Shown here: positions 7,229 through 15,437 of the stretch, piece after piece
Layout: the number at the start of each line of letters is the position of its first letter
Position numbering within the stretch: the first letter of the stretch is position 1
From: Rhodocyclaceae bacterium
GTDB taxonomy: Bacteria > Pseudomonadota > Gammaproteobacteria > Burkholderiales > Rhodocyclaceae
Reading direction: 5' to 3'
DNA length: 43,123 bases
Assembly: GCA_013426785.1 (NCBI GenBank)
Contig: JACDZI010000023.1
Location: 1-43,123, forward strand
Notes under the pieces: generated by a model
What the model was told of the DNA's origin: nothing
Seen by the model: the letters and a program-made list of their open reading frames with translations, nothing else
The model's database searches: none
Translations under genes and position numbers: made by a program

Positions 7229-8368
7229 ATGCGGGTCATGGACAAAAACACATCTTCCAAGCTCATCCACGTCTTCCGGGCCGGTACCCATGTAACCGCC
7301 GCCGGTGAGCGGATCGAGTTTTCCAGTGCCGATCTGGCCGCCTCGGCGGCCGCCTACAACCCCGCTCTTCATGAAGCGCCCCTGGTGGTCGGCCACCCGA
7401 AGACCGACGATCCGGCCTATGGCTGGGCCAAGGGCCTGGTGGCGGACGGTGCGGATCTGTATGTCGATCCCGCCCAGGTGCAGCCCGAGTTCGCCGAAAT
7501 GGTGAATTCCGGTGCCTTCAAGAAGCGCTCCATGAAGTGGTACCGGCCGACAGATCCGCAGAACCCGGCGCCCGGCGTCTGGTATCCGCAGCACATCGGC
7601 TTCCTCGGTGCCGTGCCGCCGGCCATCAAGGGGCTCAAGGCCGTCCAGTTCGCCGCCGGCGATGCCGGGGTCGTGGTCGAGTTCGGGCAGTGGGAAGACC
7701 GCACGGTCGCCCGCCTGTTCCGCCAGCTGCGCGAGTGGCTCATCGGCGCGCATGGCCAGGAGACCGCCGACAAGGTGATCGGCAGCTACGACGTGGATGC
7801 CCTGGCCGAAGACGCCGCCCGCGAAACCTCATCCGAAGTTTTCCCTGCCCCGGCGTTCGCCGAGGCTTCCGCCACCGTCATCGAGGAGCCCACAGTGACC
7901 CCTGAAGAAAAAGCCGCCCTTGAGGCGGAAAACGCCGCCATGAAGGCGCGCGTCGCCGAGTTCGAGTCCCGCGAGAGCGCTAACCGTGCCGCCGCCATCA
8001 AAAGCACCGCCGTGCAGTTCTGCGAGGGGCTGATCGGCGCCGGCCAGCTGCTGCCCGCCGAAAAGGACAGCGCCGTGGGCCTGCTGATTCTGGCCGCCAA
8101 TGCCCAGCCGGTGGAATTCGGCGAGGGCGACGGTGCCGTTACCGAAGCGCCGCTGGCCCGCCTGGAGGCGCTGTTCAAGCAACTGCCCAAGCGCGTCGAG
8201 TTCGGCGAGGTCGCCCATCCCGGCAAGTCTGCCGCTGCGGTCGAGTTCGCCGCGCCGGATGGCATGGGCATCGATGCCGAGCGCCTCGACCTGCATGGTC
8301 GCGCCCTGCAGCACCAGGCCGCTCACCCCGGCACCGACTACGTCACTGCCGTCAAGGCCGTGTCCTGA
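7229..8368 (+). CDS. Mu gpI-like head maturation protease with C-terminal scaffold
   Basis: A protein of up to 379 residues. The N-terminal half is the Mu gpI protease type (HEAPLVVGHPKTDDPAYGWA near residue 50 and FKKRSMKWYRP near 95). An Ala/Glu-rich helical scaffold follows from about residue 223 and ends in a conserved-looking tail (DLHGRALQHQAAHPGTDY). Two starts are possible, ATG 7229 and ATG 7238 (MDKNTSSK); neither has a strong Shine-Dalgarno sequence. In Mu, I cleaves the scaffold and Z, made from an internal start, is the scaffold itself. Confidence 0.88.
   Translation: MRVMDKNTSSKLIHVFRAGTHVTAAGERIEFSSADLAASAAAYNPALHEAPLVVGHPKTDDPAYGWAKGLVADGADLYVDPAQVQPEFAEMVNSGAFKKRSMKWYRPTDPQNPAPGVWYPQHIGFLGAVPPAIKGLKAVQFAAGDAGVVVEFGQWEDRTVARLFRQLREWLIGAHGQETADKVIGSYDVDALAEDAARETSSEVFPAPAFAEASATVIEEPTVTPEEKAALEAENAAMKARVAEFESRESANRAAAIKSTAVQFCEGLIGAGQLLPAEKDSAVGLLILAANAQPVEFGEGDGAVTEAPLARLEALFKQLPKRVEFGEVAHPGKSAAAVEFAAPDGMGIDAERLDLHGRALQHQAAHPGTDYVTAVKAVS
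7895..8368 (+). CDS. Nested scaffold protein from an internal start (Mu gpZ-like)
   Basis: An in-frame GTG at 7895 is preceded by GAGGAGC (7883-7889) at suitable spacing. It opens a 157-residue product beginning with a long Ala/Glu coiled coil (PEEKAALEAENAAMKARVAE). This arrangement matches Mu genes I and Z, where the scaffold is made separately in the same frame as the protease C-terminus. The start signal is visible; independent translation is inferred. Confidence 0.6.
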   Translation: MTPEEKAALEAENAAMKARVAEFESRESANRAAAIKSTAVQFCEGLIGAGQLLPAEKDSAVGLLILAANAQPVEFGEGDGAVTEAPLARLEALFKQLPKRVEFGEVAHPGKSAAAVEFAAPDGMGIDAERLDLHGRALQHQAAHPGTDYVTAVKAVS

Positions 8369-8401
8369 CCACCCGCCCCCTCACCTGAATAGGAGCCCTC
8401 C

Positions 8402-8752
8402 ATGAGCGCCCAGAACACCGCTGTCCTGACTCACACCATTTCCGCTGCCGGCGTTATCGCGGCGGCTCGTTTCGTCACGCCTGCGCTGGCCCAGGCCGGC
8501 GCCGACGCCAACACCCTGGGCGTGGCGCGTTTCGCCTCCGCGGCGGCCGGCGACAAGGTGCCCGTCGATGTGCTCGGTACTGCCGTTGTCGAAGCCGGCG
8601 CCGCCGTTGCGGCTGGCGCCACCGTCAAGTCCGATGCCTCCGGCCGCGCCATCACCTGGGTGACCTCCGGCGCCAAGGTCGGCGTTGCCCTGCAGGCCGC
8701 CGGCGCTGCGGGCGAAATGATCGAAGTGCTGTTGATCCCGAACGCCGCTTAA
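8402..8752 (+). CDS. Head decoration / capsid cement protein (DUF2190-like)
   Basis: A 116-residue Ala/Gly/Val-rich beta protein with a clear ribosome-binding site (TAGGAGCCCTCC). Composition, length and position between protease/scaffold and capsid match the DUF2190 decoration proteins that trimerise on the outside of the head (GDKVPVDVLGTAVVEAGAAV; ITWVTSGAKVGVALQAAG). The call rests mainly on position and repeat pattern. Confidence 0.75.
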   Translation: MSAQNTAVLTHTISAAGVIAAARFVTPALAQAGADANTLGVARFASAAAGDKVPVDVLGTAVVEAGAAVAAGATVKSDASGRAITWVTSGAKVGVALQAAGAAGEMIEVLLIPNAA

Positions 8753-8777
8753 CCCAATCAATTAAGGAGCTATCACC

Positions 8778-9716
8778 ATGCCCATCCTCAACACTGCCGG
8801 CGCCCGCGTCATCGATCCGATCCTCTCCACGGTCGCGCTGGGCTACCAGAACGCCGAGTTCGTCGGCATGAACCTGTTTCCGTATGTCCCGGTCGGGCAG
8901 CGCGGCGGCAAGATCATCACCTTCGGCAAGGAAGACTTCGCCCTCTACGCCACGGCGCGCGCGCCCGGCGCCGACACCAAGCGTATCCAGTATGGCTACA
9001 GTGGCAGCCCCTACGCCCTGGAGCAGCATGCGCTGGAAGCCCTGGTGCCCTTCGAGTTCATGCAGGAAGCCGCTGCCGTCCCTGGCATCGACCTGGCCAA
9101 GGGCGCCATCATCCGGGTGCAGAACATCATCGGCCTGCGTCTGGAATATGCCCAGGCGGTGCTGGCCACCACTGCGGCGACCTACGCCGCGAGCAACAAG
9201 ACCACCCTGGCCGGCGTCAATCAGTGGAGCGACTACAGCGGCACGTCCGACCCGACCAACGACATCGAGGTCGCCAAGGAAGCCGTGCGCGCCAAGATCG
9301 GCAAGCGCCCCAACACGGTGGTGCTGGGAGCGGCGGTCTTCGCCAAGCTGCGCCAGCACCCGAAGATCATCGATCGCATCAAGTACACCGCCCGCGATTC
9401 CGCCACCCCGGAACTGCTGGCCCATCTGTGGGGCGTCAAGCGCGTCCTGGTCGGCGATGCGGTCTATGACAACAACGGCACCTTCGTCGATGTCTGGGGC
9501 AAGTTCGTGGTGGTGGCCTACACCGACATCGCCAGCGTGGCCGAGCAGGGTACGCCGTCCTACGGCTACACCTACCGGCTCAACGGCTACCCGAACGTCG
9601 AGCAGCCCTACGAGGATCGTGGCGCCAAGAGTTGGATCTACCCGGTCACCGACGAGGTGAGTCCGGTGATTGCCGGTGCCACTGCCGGTTACCTGATCTC
9701 CGCCGCTGTCGCGTAA
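8778..9716 (+). CDS. Major capsid protein
   Basis: A 312-residue protein with a strong site (AAGGAGCTATCACC). It follows the protease and decoration genes, where Mu-like phages encode the head subunit (gpT position). Features include an N-terminal arm (PILNTAGARVIDPILSTVAL), a long spine-helix-like segment (AIIRVQNIIGLRLEYAQAVL) and a beta-rich end (SYGYTYRLNGYPNVEQPYED). These fit an HK97-fold capsid subunit of the type common in Mu-like prophages outside the enterobacteria. The assembly role is inferred from order and length. Confidence 0.85.
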   Translation: MPILNTAGARVIDPILSTVALGYQNAEFVGMNLFPYVPVGQRGGKIITFGKEDFALYATARAPGADTKRIQYGYSGSPYALEQHALEALVPFEFMQEAAAVPGIDLAKGAIIRVQNIIGLRLEYAQAVLATTAATYAASNKTTLAGVNQWSDYSGTSDPTNDIEVAKEAVRAKIGKRPNTVVLGAAVFAKLRQHPKIIDRIKYTARDSATPELLAHLWGVKRVLVGDAVYDNNGTFVDVWGKFVVVAYTDIASVAEQGTPSYGYTYRLNGYPNVEQPYEDRGAKSWIYPVTDEVSPVIAGATAGYLISAAVA

Positions 9717-9792
9717 CGGAACACACCCCCCGAGAGCAGCACGCGCGCCGGCCCGATTGCGGGGCCGGCGTCACAACCAGGAGCATGGATTT

Positions 9793-10002
9793 ATGGCTAC
9801 CGCACCGAAGAAAGCTACCGCAGCCGCCGCTGCCGCCCAGAAGGCCGCCGCTGCCAACCCCGATCTGGTCTTGCTCACCGCCATCGAGCCGATCCGTTAC
9901 AACAACGAAGACATTCCGCCCGAAGGCCAGTTCGCCTGCGACCCGAAGTATGTCGAGGCGCTGCTGGAAGGCAAGCACGCCCGCATCGCCGACGCCGAGT
10001 AG
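9793..10002 (+). CDS. Small head-region protein (gp35-like)
   Basis: A 69-residue protein beginning with a Lys/Ala-rich tract (MATAPKKATAAAAAAQKAAA), then a compact region (AIEPIRYNNEDIPPEGQF). A ribosome-binding site (CCAGGAGC) precedes ATG 9793. Small proteins of this type occur between the capsid and gp36 genes of Mu-like phages (Mu gp35 position). Its function is unknown; it could be a head-completion or minor virion protein. Confidence 0.65.
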   Translation: MATAPKKATAAAAAAQKAAAANPDLVLLTAIEPIRYNNEDIPPEGQFACDPKYVEALLEGKHARIADAE

Positions 10003-10005
10003 CGC

Positions 10006-10518
10006 ATGACCTACGCCACCGCCCAGCAGATGGAGGAGCAGTTCGGTCTGCGCGAGCTGATCGCGCTGACCGATCGAGACAATATCGGCGTGGTCGATAG
10101 CATTGTGCTGGCGCGCGCCCTGGGAGACGCCGACGCCGAGATCGACAGCTACCTGGCCGGGCGTTACACCCTGCCACTCAGCGGCACCTTCCCGATCCTG
10201 GTGCGGCACGCCTGCAACATGGCGCGTTACCACCTCTCTGGCGTCGAGGTGACCGAGGTCGAGGTGGTGCGCAACCGTTACAAGGATGCCATCCGCTGGC
10301 TGGAATCGGTGCGCGATGGCAAGACACGCCTGGCGGCCGATGCCGCCGGCCAGCCCGCGAACGAACCGGCGCGGATCTCCGTCGTCGGTTCCGGGCGCAC
10401 CTTCACCAGCGACACGCTCGCTGACTTTACGGGACCGAACCCGCTTTACCCACCCTCACCACAGGAGGCACCTTCACCAGCGACACGCTCGCTGACTTTA
10501 CGGGCTGATCATGGCTGA
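10006..10518 (+). CDS. Mu gp36-like protein (DUF1320) with a duplicated, frameshifted 3' end
   Basis: A 170-residue DUF1320 protein (YATAQQMEEQFGLRELIALT; DAEIDSYLAGRYTLPL; ACNMARYHLSG), a head-tail connector-type protein. The last 37 bases of the normal-looking coding sequence occur twice (10397-10433 and 10468-10504), 71 bases apart. In the original frame the second copy would end DFTG-stop at about 10508, just before the next gene. Because 71 is not a multiple of three, it is read in another frame and adds a proline-rich tail ending RADHG that overlaps the next gene start. The first 140 residues should be functional. Confidence 0.88.
   Translation: MTYATAQQMEEQFGLRELIALTDRDNIGVVDSIVLARALGDADAEIDSYLAGRYTLPLSGTFPILVRHACNMARYHLSGVEVTEVEVVRNRYKDAIRWLESVRDGKTRLAADAAGQPANEPARISVVGSGRTFTSDTLADFTGPNPLYPPSPQEAPSPATRSLTLRADHG
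10397..10504. repeat. 37-bp direct repeat at the end of the gp36-like gene
   Basis: Identical 37-base copies at 10397-10433 and 10468-10504, separated by 34 unrelated bases. The copies are read in different frames. This looks like a recent partial duplication at the gene's 3' end. Confidence 0.9.
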
Positions 10519-11656
10519 CGACATCAAAGTCCCCGACGAATCGGCCGGCAGCGGCCCTGTCGTCGCCACCGACGAGGTCGGCGACCGGCATTTCCAGATC
10601 GTCAAGCTGGCGATTGGCGCGGATGGCACGGCCACGCTGATCGATGCCGGCGGGATGCCGGTCGTCGATGCCAACGTCGCTGCTGCTACGCATCAAGAAG
10701 ATGTGGCGCACACGTCCGGCGACTTCGGCCATCTCATGCTCGCCGTGCGGTGGGATTCTGATACGGCGACAGCAAACGACGGTGACTACACTGTTTTGAA
10801 GATGGACGAAGAAGGTCGACTGAAGGTGTCGACCAAGCCCGCCAGCTACGCCGCAGTCACCGGGTCAATCACGGCTAACGGGCAGAACGTCTCAATCCCG
10901 TGCGGGCGCTTCGGGAACATCGCCGCTTCAATGGTAGCGACATCACTGGTCGGCCATAACGTCAGCTTCGAGTGCTCCAATAACTCGACCAACGGCACCG
11001 ATGGCAACTGGTACGGCGTGCAGGCCGTGCGCTCCAATGCGAACACGGTCGAAACCGCCTCCGGCGTGCTGGCCGCCACCCCGGCATACATGTGGCATGT
11101 GAATGTCGGTGACTACACCTATTTCCGCGTGCGCGCCACGGCGCACACGTCCGGCACTGCGGCCTACATCCTCAAGCCAGGGTCGAACGCCACCGAGCCA
11201 ATCCCGGCCATCCAAGTCACCGGCACCCAGCCAATTTCCGGATCGGTCACGGCAGCGCTGGCTGCGGCCACGGTTCGTGCCGGCTTCGTCGCCGCAGCCG
11301 GTATCTGGTATGACGACAGTGCGGTGGCCCTTGCTGCTGCGGCATCGTTCACCGGCACCTCGCGCGATCTGACCGTCACGGCCACGGCCACCGCGTTCGC
11401 TAACGCCGCAACCTACGCGCAGGAACTGCGCGTCTCGGCCGAGTCGGATCAATCCGGCACCCTCTGGCTGGAAGTTTCGCGCGACAACACCAACTGGCGG
11501 CGCGTGAAGTCGGTGGCCACGGCCGCCATCGCAGGGGGCGGGCAATACGCTGAGATCATTCACCGACCGAGTTGGCGATACGCGCGGGTCGGTTTCACCA
11601 ACGGCGCGACTTTGCAAACGCGCTTCTCCATCGGCTCGCTCATGGTGGCGCTATGA
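10511..11656 (+). CDS. Predicted virion protein, beta-rich, unknown function
   Basis: A 381-residue protein rich in Ala, Thr, Val and Ser. The N-terminal 70 residues (DEVGDRHFQIVKLAIGADGT, then LIDAGGMPVVDANVAA) resemble modules of phage structural proteins. The rest alternates short beta segments, including a part like a carbohydrate- or Ig-type beta sandwich (SGTLWLEVSRDNTNWRRVKS). It starts just ahead of the gp36-like stop and overlaps the next gene by ATGA. Canonical Mu has no gene of this kind between gp36 and gp37, so it is probably accessory: a decoration, fibre-like or adhesion protein. No firm family is recognised. Confidence 0.7.
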   Translation: MADDIKVPDESAGSGPVVATDEVGDRHFQIVKLAIGADGTATLIDAGGMPVVDANVAAATHQEDVAHTSGDFGHLMLAVRWDSDTATANDGDYTVLKMDEEGRLKVSTKPASYAAVTGSITANGQNVSIPCGRFGNIAASMVATSLVGHNVSFECSNNSTNGTDGNWYGVQAVRSNANTVETASGVLAATPAYMWHVNVGDYTYFRVRATAHTSGTAAYILKPGSNATEPIPAIQVTGTQPISGSVTAALAAATVRAGFVAAAGIWYDDSAVALAAAASFTGTSRDLTVTATATAFANAATYAQELRVSAESDQSGTLWLEVSRDNTNWRRVKSVATAAIAGGGQYAEIIHRPSWRYARVGFTNGATLQTRFSIGSLMVAL

Positions 11657-11793
11657 ATCCTGAAAACTTCAATCCGAATATCGCCCACATTCGCGACGGC
11701 GACAACGTATTCCAGGTGCTCAACGAGGACGGCACCGACTGGGACGAGGCCGCGACCCGCGCCGCTTACGAAGCATGGTTGGCTGAACAATGA
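11653..11793 (+). CDS. Small acidic hypothetical protein
   Basis: A 46-residue acidic protein (MNPENFNPNIAHIRDGDNVF; EAATRAAYEAWLAEQ). ATG 11653 overlaps the preceding stop (ATGA) and its own end overlaps the next start (ATGA), so it is translationally chained in the accessory block. Small acidic proteins with a Trp/Tyr helix are common in such phage positions; the function is unknown. Confidence 0.6.
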   Translation: MNPENFNPNIAHIRDGDNVFQVLNEDGTDWDEAATRAAYEAWLAEQ

Positions 11794-12029
11794 GCCTGCT
11801 GCTGCTTTTCCGGCGCTGGCGCACGGCGGTAACCGCCGTCCGGCGCTTCACCCTGTCCGCTTCGGCCGCGACGCTGCGGCCGATGGAATCCGTCTGCGTA
11901 AAGTTCACGCAGATCTGTGTAAAAGTTACGCAGGCTTCCGTCGTCGTTACTACGGCGGATCAGACAGCGCACCTGGGCGTCACTGTAACGCCAACAGCCT
12001 TATTGTCTACCGGAGCCGGCCATGTCTGA
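11790..12029 (+). CDS. Small hypothetical protein
   Basis: A 79-residue protein starting MSLLLLFRRWRTAVTAVRRF, a short hydrophobic/basic N-terminus, followed by a Thr/Val-rich region with two VKxTQ-type repeats (CVKFTQICVKVTQASV). Overlapping ATGA upstream and an 8-base overlap with the next gene support translation. No family is recognised. The repeated CGTAAAGTTCACGCAG-like DNA near 11896-11932 gives the internal repeat. Confidence 0.5.
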   Translation: MSLLLLFRRWRTAVTAVRRFTLSASAATLRPMESVCVKFTQICVKVTQASVVVTTADQTAHLGVTVTPTALLSTGAGHV

Positions 12030-12315
12030 TTGGCTTATCGGCCAGGCCGCGCGGATCTCGGTCGAGGTCAAGGAATTCGGTGGAACGCTGGCCGATCCGG
12101 GCGCGCTGCGGCTCAAGGTCAAGCCGCCGACCGGCGCACTGCAAACCTTCGCCTATGGAACGGATGCCGCACTGGTTATGGATGCGACTGGGCAGTATCA
12201 CGTCGACCTGACCCTCAATCAGTCCGGCCCCTGGTCCTGGCGCTGGGAGTGCGACGCGCCCAATGCCGGCGCCGTCGAGGGGTCGCTGCAGGTGCGTAAA
12301 AGCGCAGTGATCTGA
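12022..12315 (+). CDS. Small beta-rich phage protein, unknown function
   Basis: A 97-residue protein with a pattern resembling small BppU-like or Ig-like phage proteins: IGQAARISVEVKEFGGTLAD, then GQYHVDLTLNQSGPWSWRWE and a C-terminal strand. Its stop overlaps the gp37-like start (TGATG). Likely a minor virion or adhesion-associated protein, but this is inferred from fold-like patterning only. Confidence 0.6.
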   Translation: MSDWLIGQAARISVEVKEFGGTLADPGALRLKVKPPTGALQTFAYGTDAALVMDATGQYHVDLTLNQSGPWSWRWECDAPNAGAVEGSLQVRKSAVI

Positions 12316-12896
12316 TGCTGATCTATGCCGCCATCGAAGACGCCATCATCGCCCGCATCCAGGCGGCCAGCGACGGCAATGCCCTGGGTTATCGCCTGGC
12401 GCAGATCGGCAGCTACGGCGGCGAGTTCGACGACGAGACCTTCTTCACGCAGTTCCGCAAGTTCCCCGCGGTGTGGGTGACGGTCGGTGGCTCGAAGCCG
12501 AAGCGAGTCGGCTCGCATTCCTGGTTGCTGGCGCCGACGATTGCCGTCATGGTCGGCACCCGCAATGTGCGCGGCGAGCGCCAGACGCGGCATGGCACGG
12601 TGAATGAGCCGGGCAGCTACCAGATCCTCGAAGACGTGCGCAATCTGCTGGTGGGGCAAACGCTCGGGCTGGCCCTTGCGCCGCTGGCGGTCGGTAATGA
12701 CCGCACCCTGTTCAATACCCGCCAGGGTGCGGAGGCGCGCTCGGTGCTGGCGGCGGAGTTCCTGACTAGCTTTACGTATCAGCCGCCCGCCCCGGATGCT
12801 GTTGCCGAAGATCTCAACCTGATTGGCCTGAACTACTACCTGCGTCCCGGCGACGAAATCGCCGACGCGGTCGATACCGTCACCCTTGCGGCGTGA
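12315..12896 (+). CDS. Mu gp37-like protein (DUF1834)
   Basis: A 193-residue protein matching DUF1834 (Mu gp37): YAAIEDAIIARIQAAS at the N-terminus, FRKFPAVWVTVGGSKPKRVG in the middle and a conserved SYQILEDVRNLLVGQTLGL helix. It belongs to the head-tail connection and tail module and precedes gp38 and the sheath gene, as in Mu. It overlaps the preceding stop by one base. Confidence 0.88.
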   Translation: MLIYAAIEDAIIARIQAASDGNALGYRLAQIGSYGGEFDDETFFTQFRKFPAVWVTVGGSKPKRVGSHSWLLAPTIAVMVGTRNVRGERQTRHGTVNEPGSYQILEDVRNLLVGQTLGLALAPLAVGNDRTLFNTRQGAEARSVLAAEFLTSFTYQPPAPDAVAEDLNLIGLNYYLRPGDEIADAVDTVTLAA

Positions 12897-12957
12897 ATGC
12901 CGTCATGCCCATAGCCCCCGCGCGCCCGCGCGATCATCGCCACAAAGGAGAATGCTC

Positions 12958-13125
12958 ATGTTCGTAAAAGCCGCCCCCGGTCTCAAGGTGCCCCAGGAAG
13001 AAAAGCCTCGCGACTACATCACTGACGCTGAGTCTGTCGAGGTTCCCGCAAGCGCCTACACCCTGCGGCGCATTGCCGATGGCGACCTGATCGAGGTCGC
13101 TGCCCCCAAGAAAGCCAAGGAGTAA
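12958..13125 (+). CDS. Mu gp38-like protein (DUF2635)
   Basis: A 55-residue protein beginning MFVKAAPGLKVPQEEKPRDY and ending YTLRRIADGDLIEVAAPKKA, the pattern of DUF2635 (Mu gp38), always found just before the sheath gene. ATG 12958 is chosen because AAAGGAG at 12944-12950 is correctly spaced from it; an earlier ATG at 12952 is too close. The role is unknown. Confidence 0.85.
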   Translation: MFVKAAPGLKVPQEEKPRDYITDAESVEVPASAYTLRRIADGDLIEVAAPKKAKE

Positions 13126-13128
13126 ATC

Positions 13129-14550
13129 ATGGCCTCGCCCAATATCGCCTTTGCCAACATCCCGGCCAGCATCCGCAAGCCGGGCAAGTATTTCGAGTTC
13201 AATACCGCCCTGGCGGTGCGCACCCTGCCGGGCAACCTGCAGAAGACGCTGATTGTCGGCCAGAAGCTGGCGGCCGGCACCATCGCCGCCAATACCGTGG
13301 TCGACGTTTTCTCGGACGCGGACGCCGCCACTTATTTCGGGCGCGGCTCGATCGCCCACCTGATGGTGCGCGCCGCTCTGCAGGCCAATCCCTACCTGTC
13401 TTTGCAAGTGCTGGCGATGGACGATGCCGGCGCCAGTATCGCCGCCACCTGTACGGTCACCATTACCGGACCGGCGACGTCATCGGGCGTGCTGACGGTG
13501 AATGTGGGGGGTCAGAACGTCGCCATCGCCATCGCTGGCGCCGACACGGCAACCATCATAGCCGCCGCGTTGAAGGCGCAATTCGACAAACGGCCCGATC
13601 TGCCCGTTACGGCCACGGTTGCCGTCGGCGTGGTTACGCTCACCGCGAAGAACAAGGGCACGCTGGGCAATGGTCTCAAGGTGGCCGCCGCGGTCACCGC
13701 AATCGGTGTGATCGCGGCCGTGACCGTGCCTTCGGCCGGCGCTACCGATCCGACTCTCGCCACTGGCCTGGCCGTGGTGTTCGCCAGTGGCCATGACATC
13801 ATCGTGGTGCCGTGGAATGACCAGACCAACCTGACGGCGTTGCGGACCCACCTGGACAACGTATCCGGGCCGCTGGAACAGCGCGGCGCGGTTGGCGTCT
13901 ATGGCCATGTCGGATCGTTGGCCACCGCCACCACGCTGGCCGGCCAGGTCAATAGCGGGCGCATCACTTGCGCCCTGGTGCCGAACGCCTATGAAAATTC
14001 GTATGAGGTTGCCGCCGCCTACGCGGCAGTGATCGCGTCGGAGGAAGATCCCGCCCGCCCGCTCAATACCCTGCCGCTGACTGGCATCCTGGCCAATCCG
14101 CTGGCGAACCGCCTTTCCCGCACCGAACAGGAAAACACGCTCAACAATGGCGTCACGCCGACCGAGGTTGGCCCTGGTGGCAAGGTGCAGATCGTGCGCG
14201 CCATCACCACCTACACGCTCGATCCGCAGAGCATCCCCGATATCAGCCTGCTGGACCTGACCACCATCCGCACGCTCGATTATGTGCGCAAGGCGATCCG
14301 CGAGCGCATCAGCCTGCGCTTCCCGCGCGAGAAGCTCTCCGAGCGGACGGCCGCCAAGGTTCGCTCCGAAATTCTCGATGTCCTCTACAAGCTGGAGGAG
14401 CTGGAGGTCGTCGAGCAGGTGGCCGCCAATCTGGCTGGCGTCATCGTCGAGCGTGATCTGCAAGACCCGAACCGGCTCGACGCCAAGATTCCCTGCGACG
14501 TGGTCAATGGCCTGCATATCTTTGCCGGCCGTATCGATCTGTTGCTGTAA
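13129..14550 (+). CDS. Contractile tail sheath protein (Mu gpL-like)
   Basis: A 473-residue sheath subunit. The N-terminus (NIAFANIPASIRKPGKYFEF) and the C-terminal core (SLRFPREKLSERTAAKVRSE, then GRIDLL) are typical of Mu gpL. The middle (residues about 100-230) is Ala/Val/Thr-rich and probably forms the surface domain. It contracts to drive the tube through the envelope, which makes this a myovirus-type tail. The start follows AAGGAG inside the end of the gp38-like gene. Confidence 0.93.
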   Translation: MASPNIAFANIPASIRKPGKYFEFNTALAVRTLPGNLQKTLIVGQKLAAGTIAANTVVDVFSDADAATYFGRGSIAHLMVRAALQANPYLSLQVLAMDDAGASIAATCTVTITGPATSSGVLTVNVGGQNVAIAIAGADTATIIAAALKAQFDKRPDLPVTATVAVGVVTLTAKNKGTLGNGLKVAAAVTAIGVIAAVTVPSAGATDPTLATGLAVVFASGHDIIVVPWNDQTNLTALRTHLDNVSGPLEQRGAVGVYGHVGSLATATTLAGQVNSGRITCALVPNAYENSYEVAAAYAAVIASEEDPARPLNTLPLTGILANPLANRLSRTEQENTLNNGVTPTEVGPGGKVQIVRAITTYTLDPQSIPDISLLDLTTIRTLDYVRKAIRERISLRFPREKLSERTAAKVRSEILDVLYKLEELEVVEQVAANLAGVIVERDLQDPNRLDAKIPCDVVNGLHIFAGRIDLLL

Positions 14551-14577
14551 GCCGCCCGTCAATCGAAAGGAACCGAC

Positions 14578-14952
14578 ATGGCACTGCAAGAATATCTTGG
14601 CGCAATCATCATGGAGATCGACGGCAAGGAAGTTGAGGTCGAAAGTCTCGATGTCACCTTCAAGACCGGGCGCAAGCTGGTCAAGACGATGAATAAAACC
14701 GGTCGCGCCAAGGGCTTCGCCAAGGGCATCGGCGAATACGATCTGAAGATCACCGCCGTGATCCCGGTGACCGGAGATATCGACTGGGCAGCCATCGAGG
14801 GTGCCAAGATCGACGTTTACCCGCTGACCTCCGGCGGCACGCGCGACAGTTACCTGGATTGCTTCACCATCGACGTGGGCAAGAAATACACGGTCGATAA
14901 CGAGGCGAAGCAAGACCTGACCATGATCGCGCTGCGGAAAACCACGGTATGA
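14578..14952 (+). CDS. Tail tube protein (Mu gpM-like)
   Basis: A 124-residue tube protein (YLGAIIMEIDGKEVEVESLD; TGRAKGFAKGIGEYDLKI; a Thr-rich C-terminus). Its position directly after the sheath and its length fit Mu gpM, which stacks as hexameric rings inside the sheath. The ribosome-binding site AAAGGAACCGAC is clear. Its stop overlaps the chaperone start (ATGA). Confidence 0.9.
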   Translation: MALQEYLGAIIMEIDGKEVEVESLDVTFKTGRKLVKTMNKTGRAKGFAKGIGEYDLKITAVIPVTGDIDWAAIEGAKIDVYPLTSGGTRDSYLDCFTIDVGKKYTVDNEAKQDLTMIALRKTTV

Positions 14953-15437
14953 GCGAGCTGCTGAATCGGCTCAAGATGAGCCGCGCCGCCATCGCTCGGG
15001 TTACCGTGGGCGAGGTGCCGTTCGGGCTGCGCGTGCTGACAGAGCAGGATTACCTGGAGGCTGGGTTCGCCACGGACGCGGCATTGAAGGCAGCCGGGGT
15101 GGAGCTTTCCGTCGCTACCGCCGACCTGTTCGAGGATGAAAAAGCCAGCCAGCTTCTGGCGCGGGCTTTGGTCGATCCGAACTCGCTGCAGCCTGTGGCG
15201 GCCTCGGCGCGCGAACTGCGCCAGGCGCTAACGCGCAATGATCGCGCCTGGCTGGCGGATCGCTACCTGGAACACGAAAAACAGTTCTCACCTTCGGAGC
15301 GCACGCTTTCCGCCGACGAGTTGAGCGCCCTGGTTGATGAAGTAAAAAAAAATCCAGCGACGCCGCGTTTGAACGATTCAAGTATCGCCACGCTGAAAAG
15401 GCTTATCACTGCTTTGGTATCCCCGCCTGCGCCCTGA
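14949..15437 (+). CDS. Tail assembly chaperone, zero-frame product (Mu gp41-like)
   Basis: A 162-residue acidic helical protein that in Mu-like phages coats the tape measure during tail assembly. N-terminal (MSRAAIARVTVGEVPFGLRV) and central helices are followed by VDEVKKNP, encoded by the slippery A-run at 15344-15352. Beyond this, the zero frame gives only a short tail ending SPPAP. Position between tube and tape measure is diagnostic. Confidence 0.85.
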   Translation: MSELLNRLKMSRAAIARVTVGEVPFGLRVLTEQDYLEAGFATDAALKAAGVELSVATADLFEDEKASQLLARALVDPNSLQPVAASARELRQALTRNDRAWLADRYLEHEKQFSPSERTLSADELSALVDEVKKNPATPRLNDSSIATLKRLITALVSPPAP

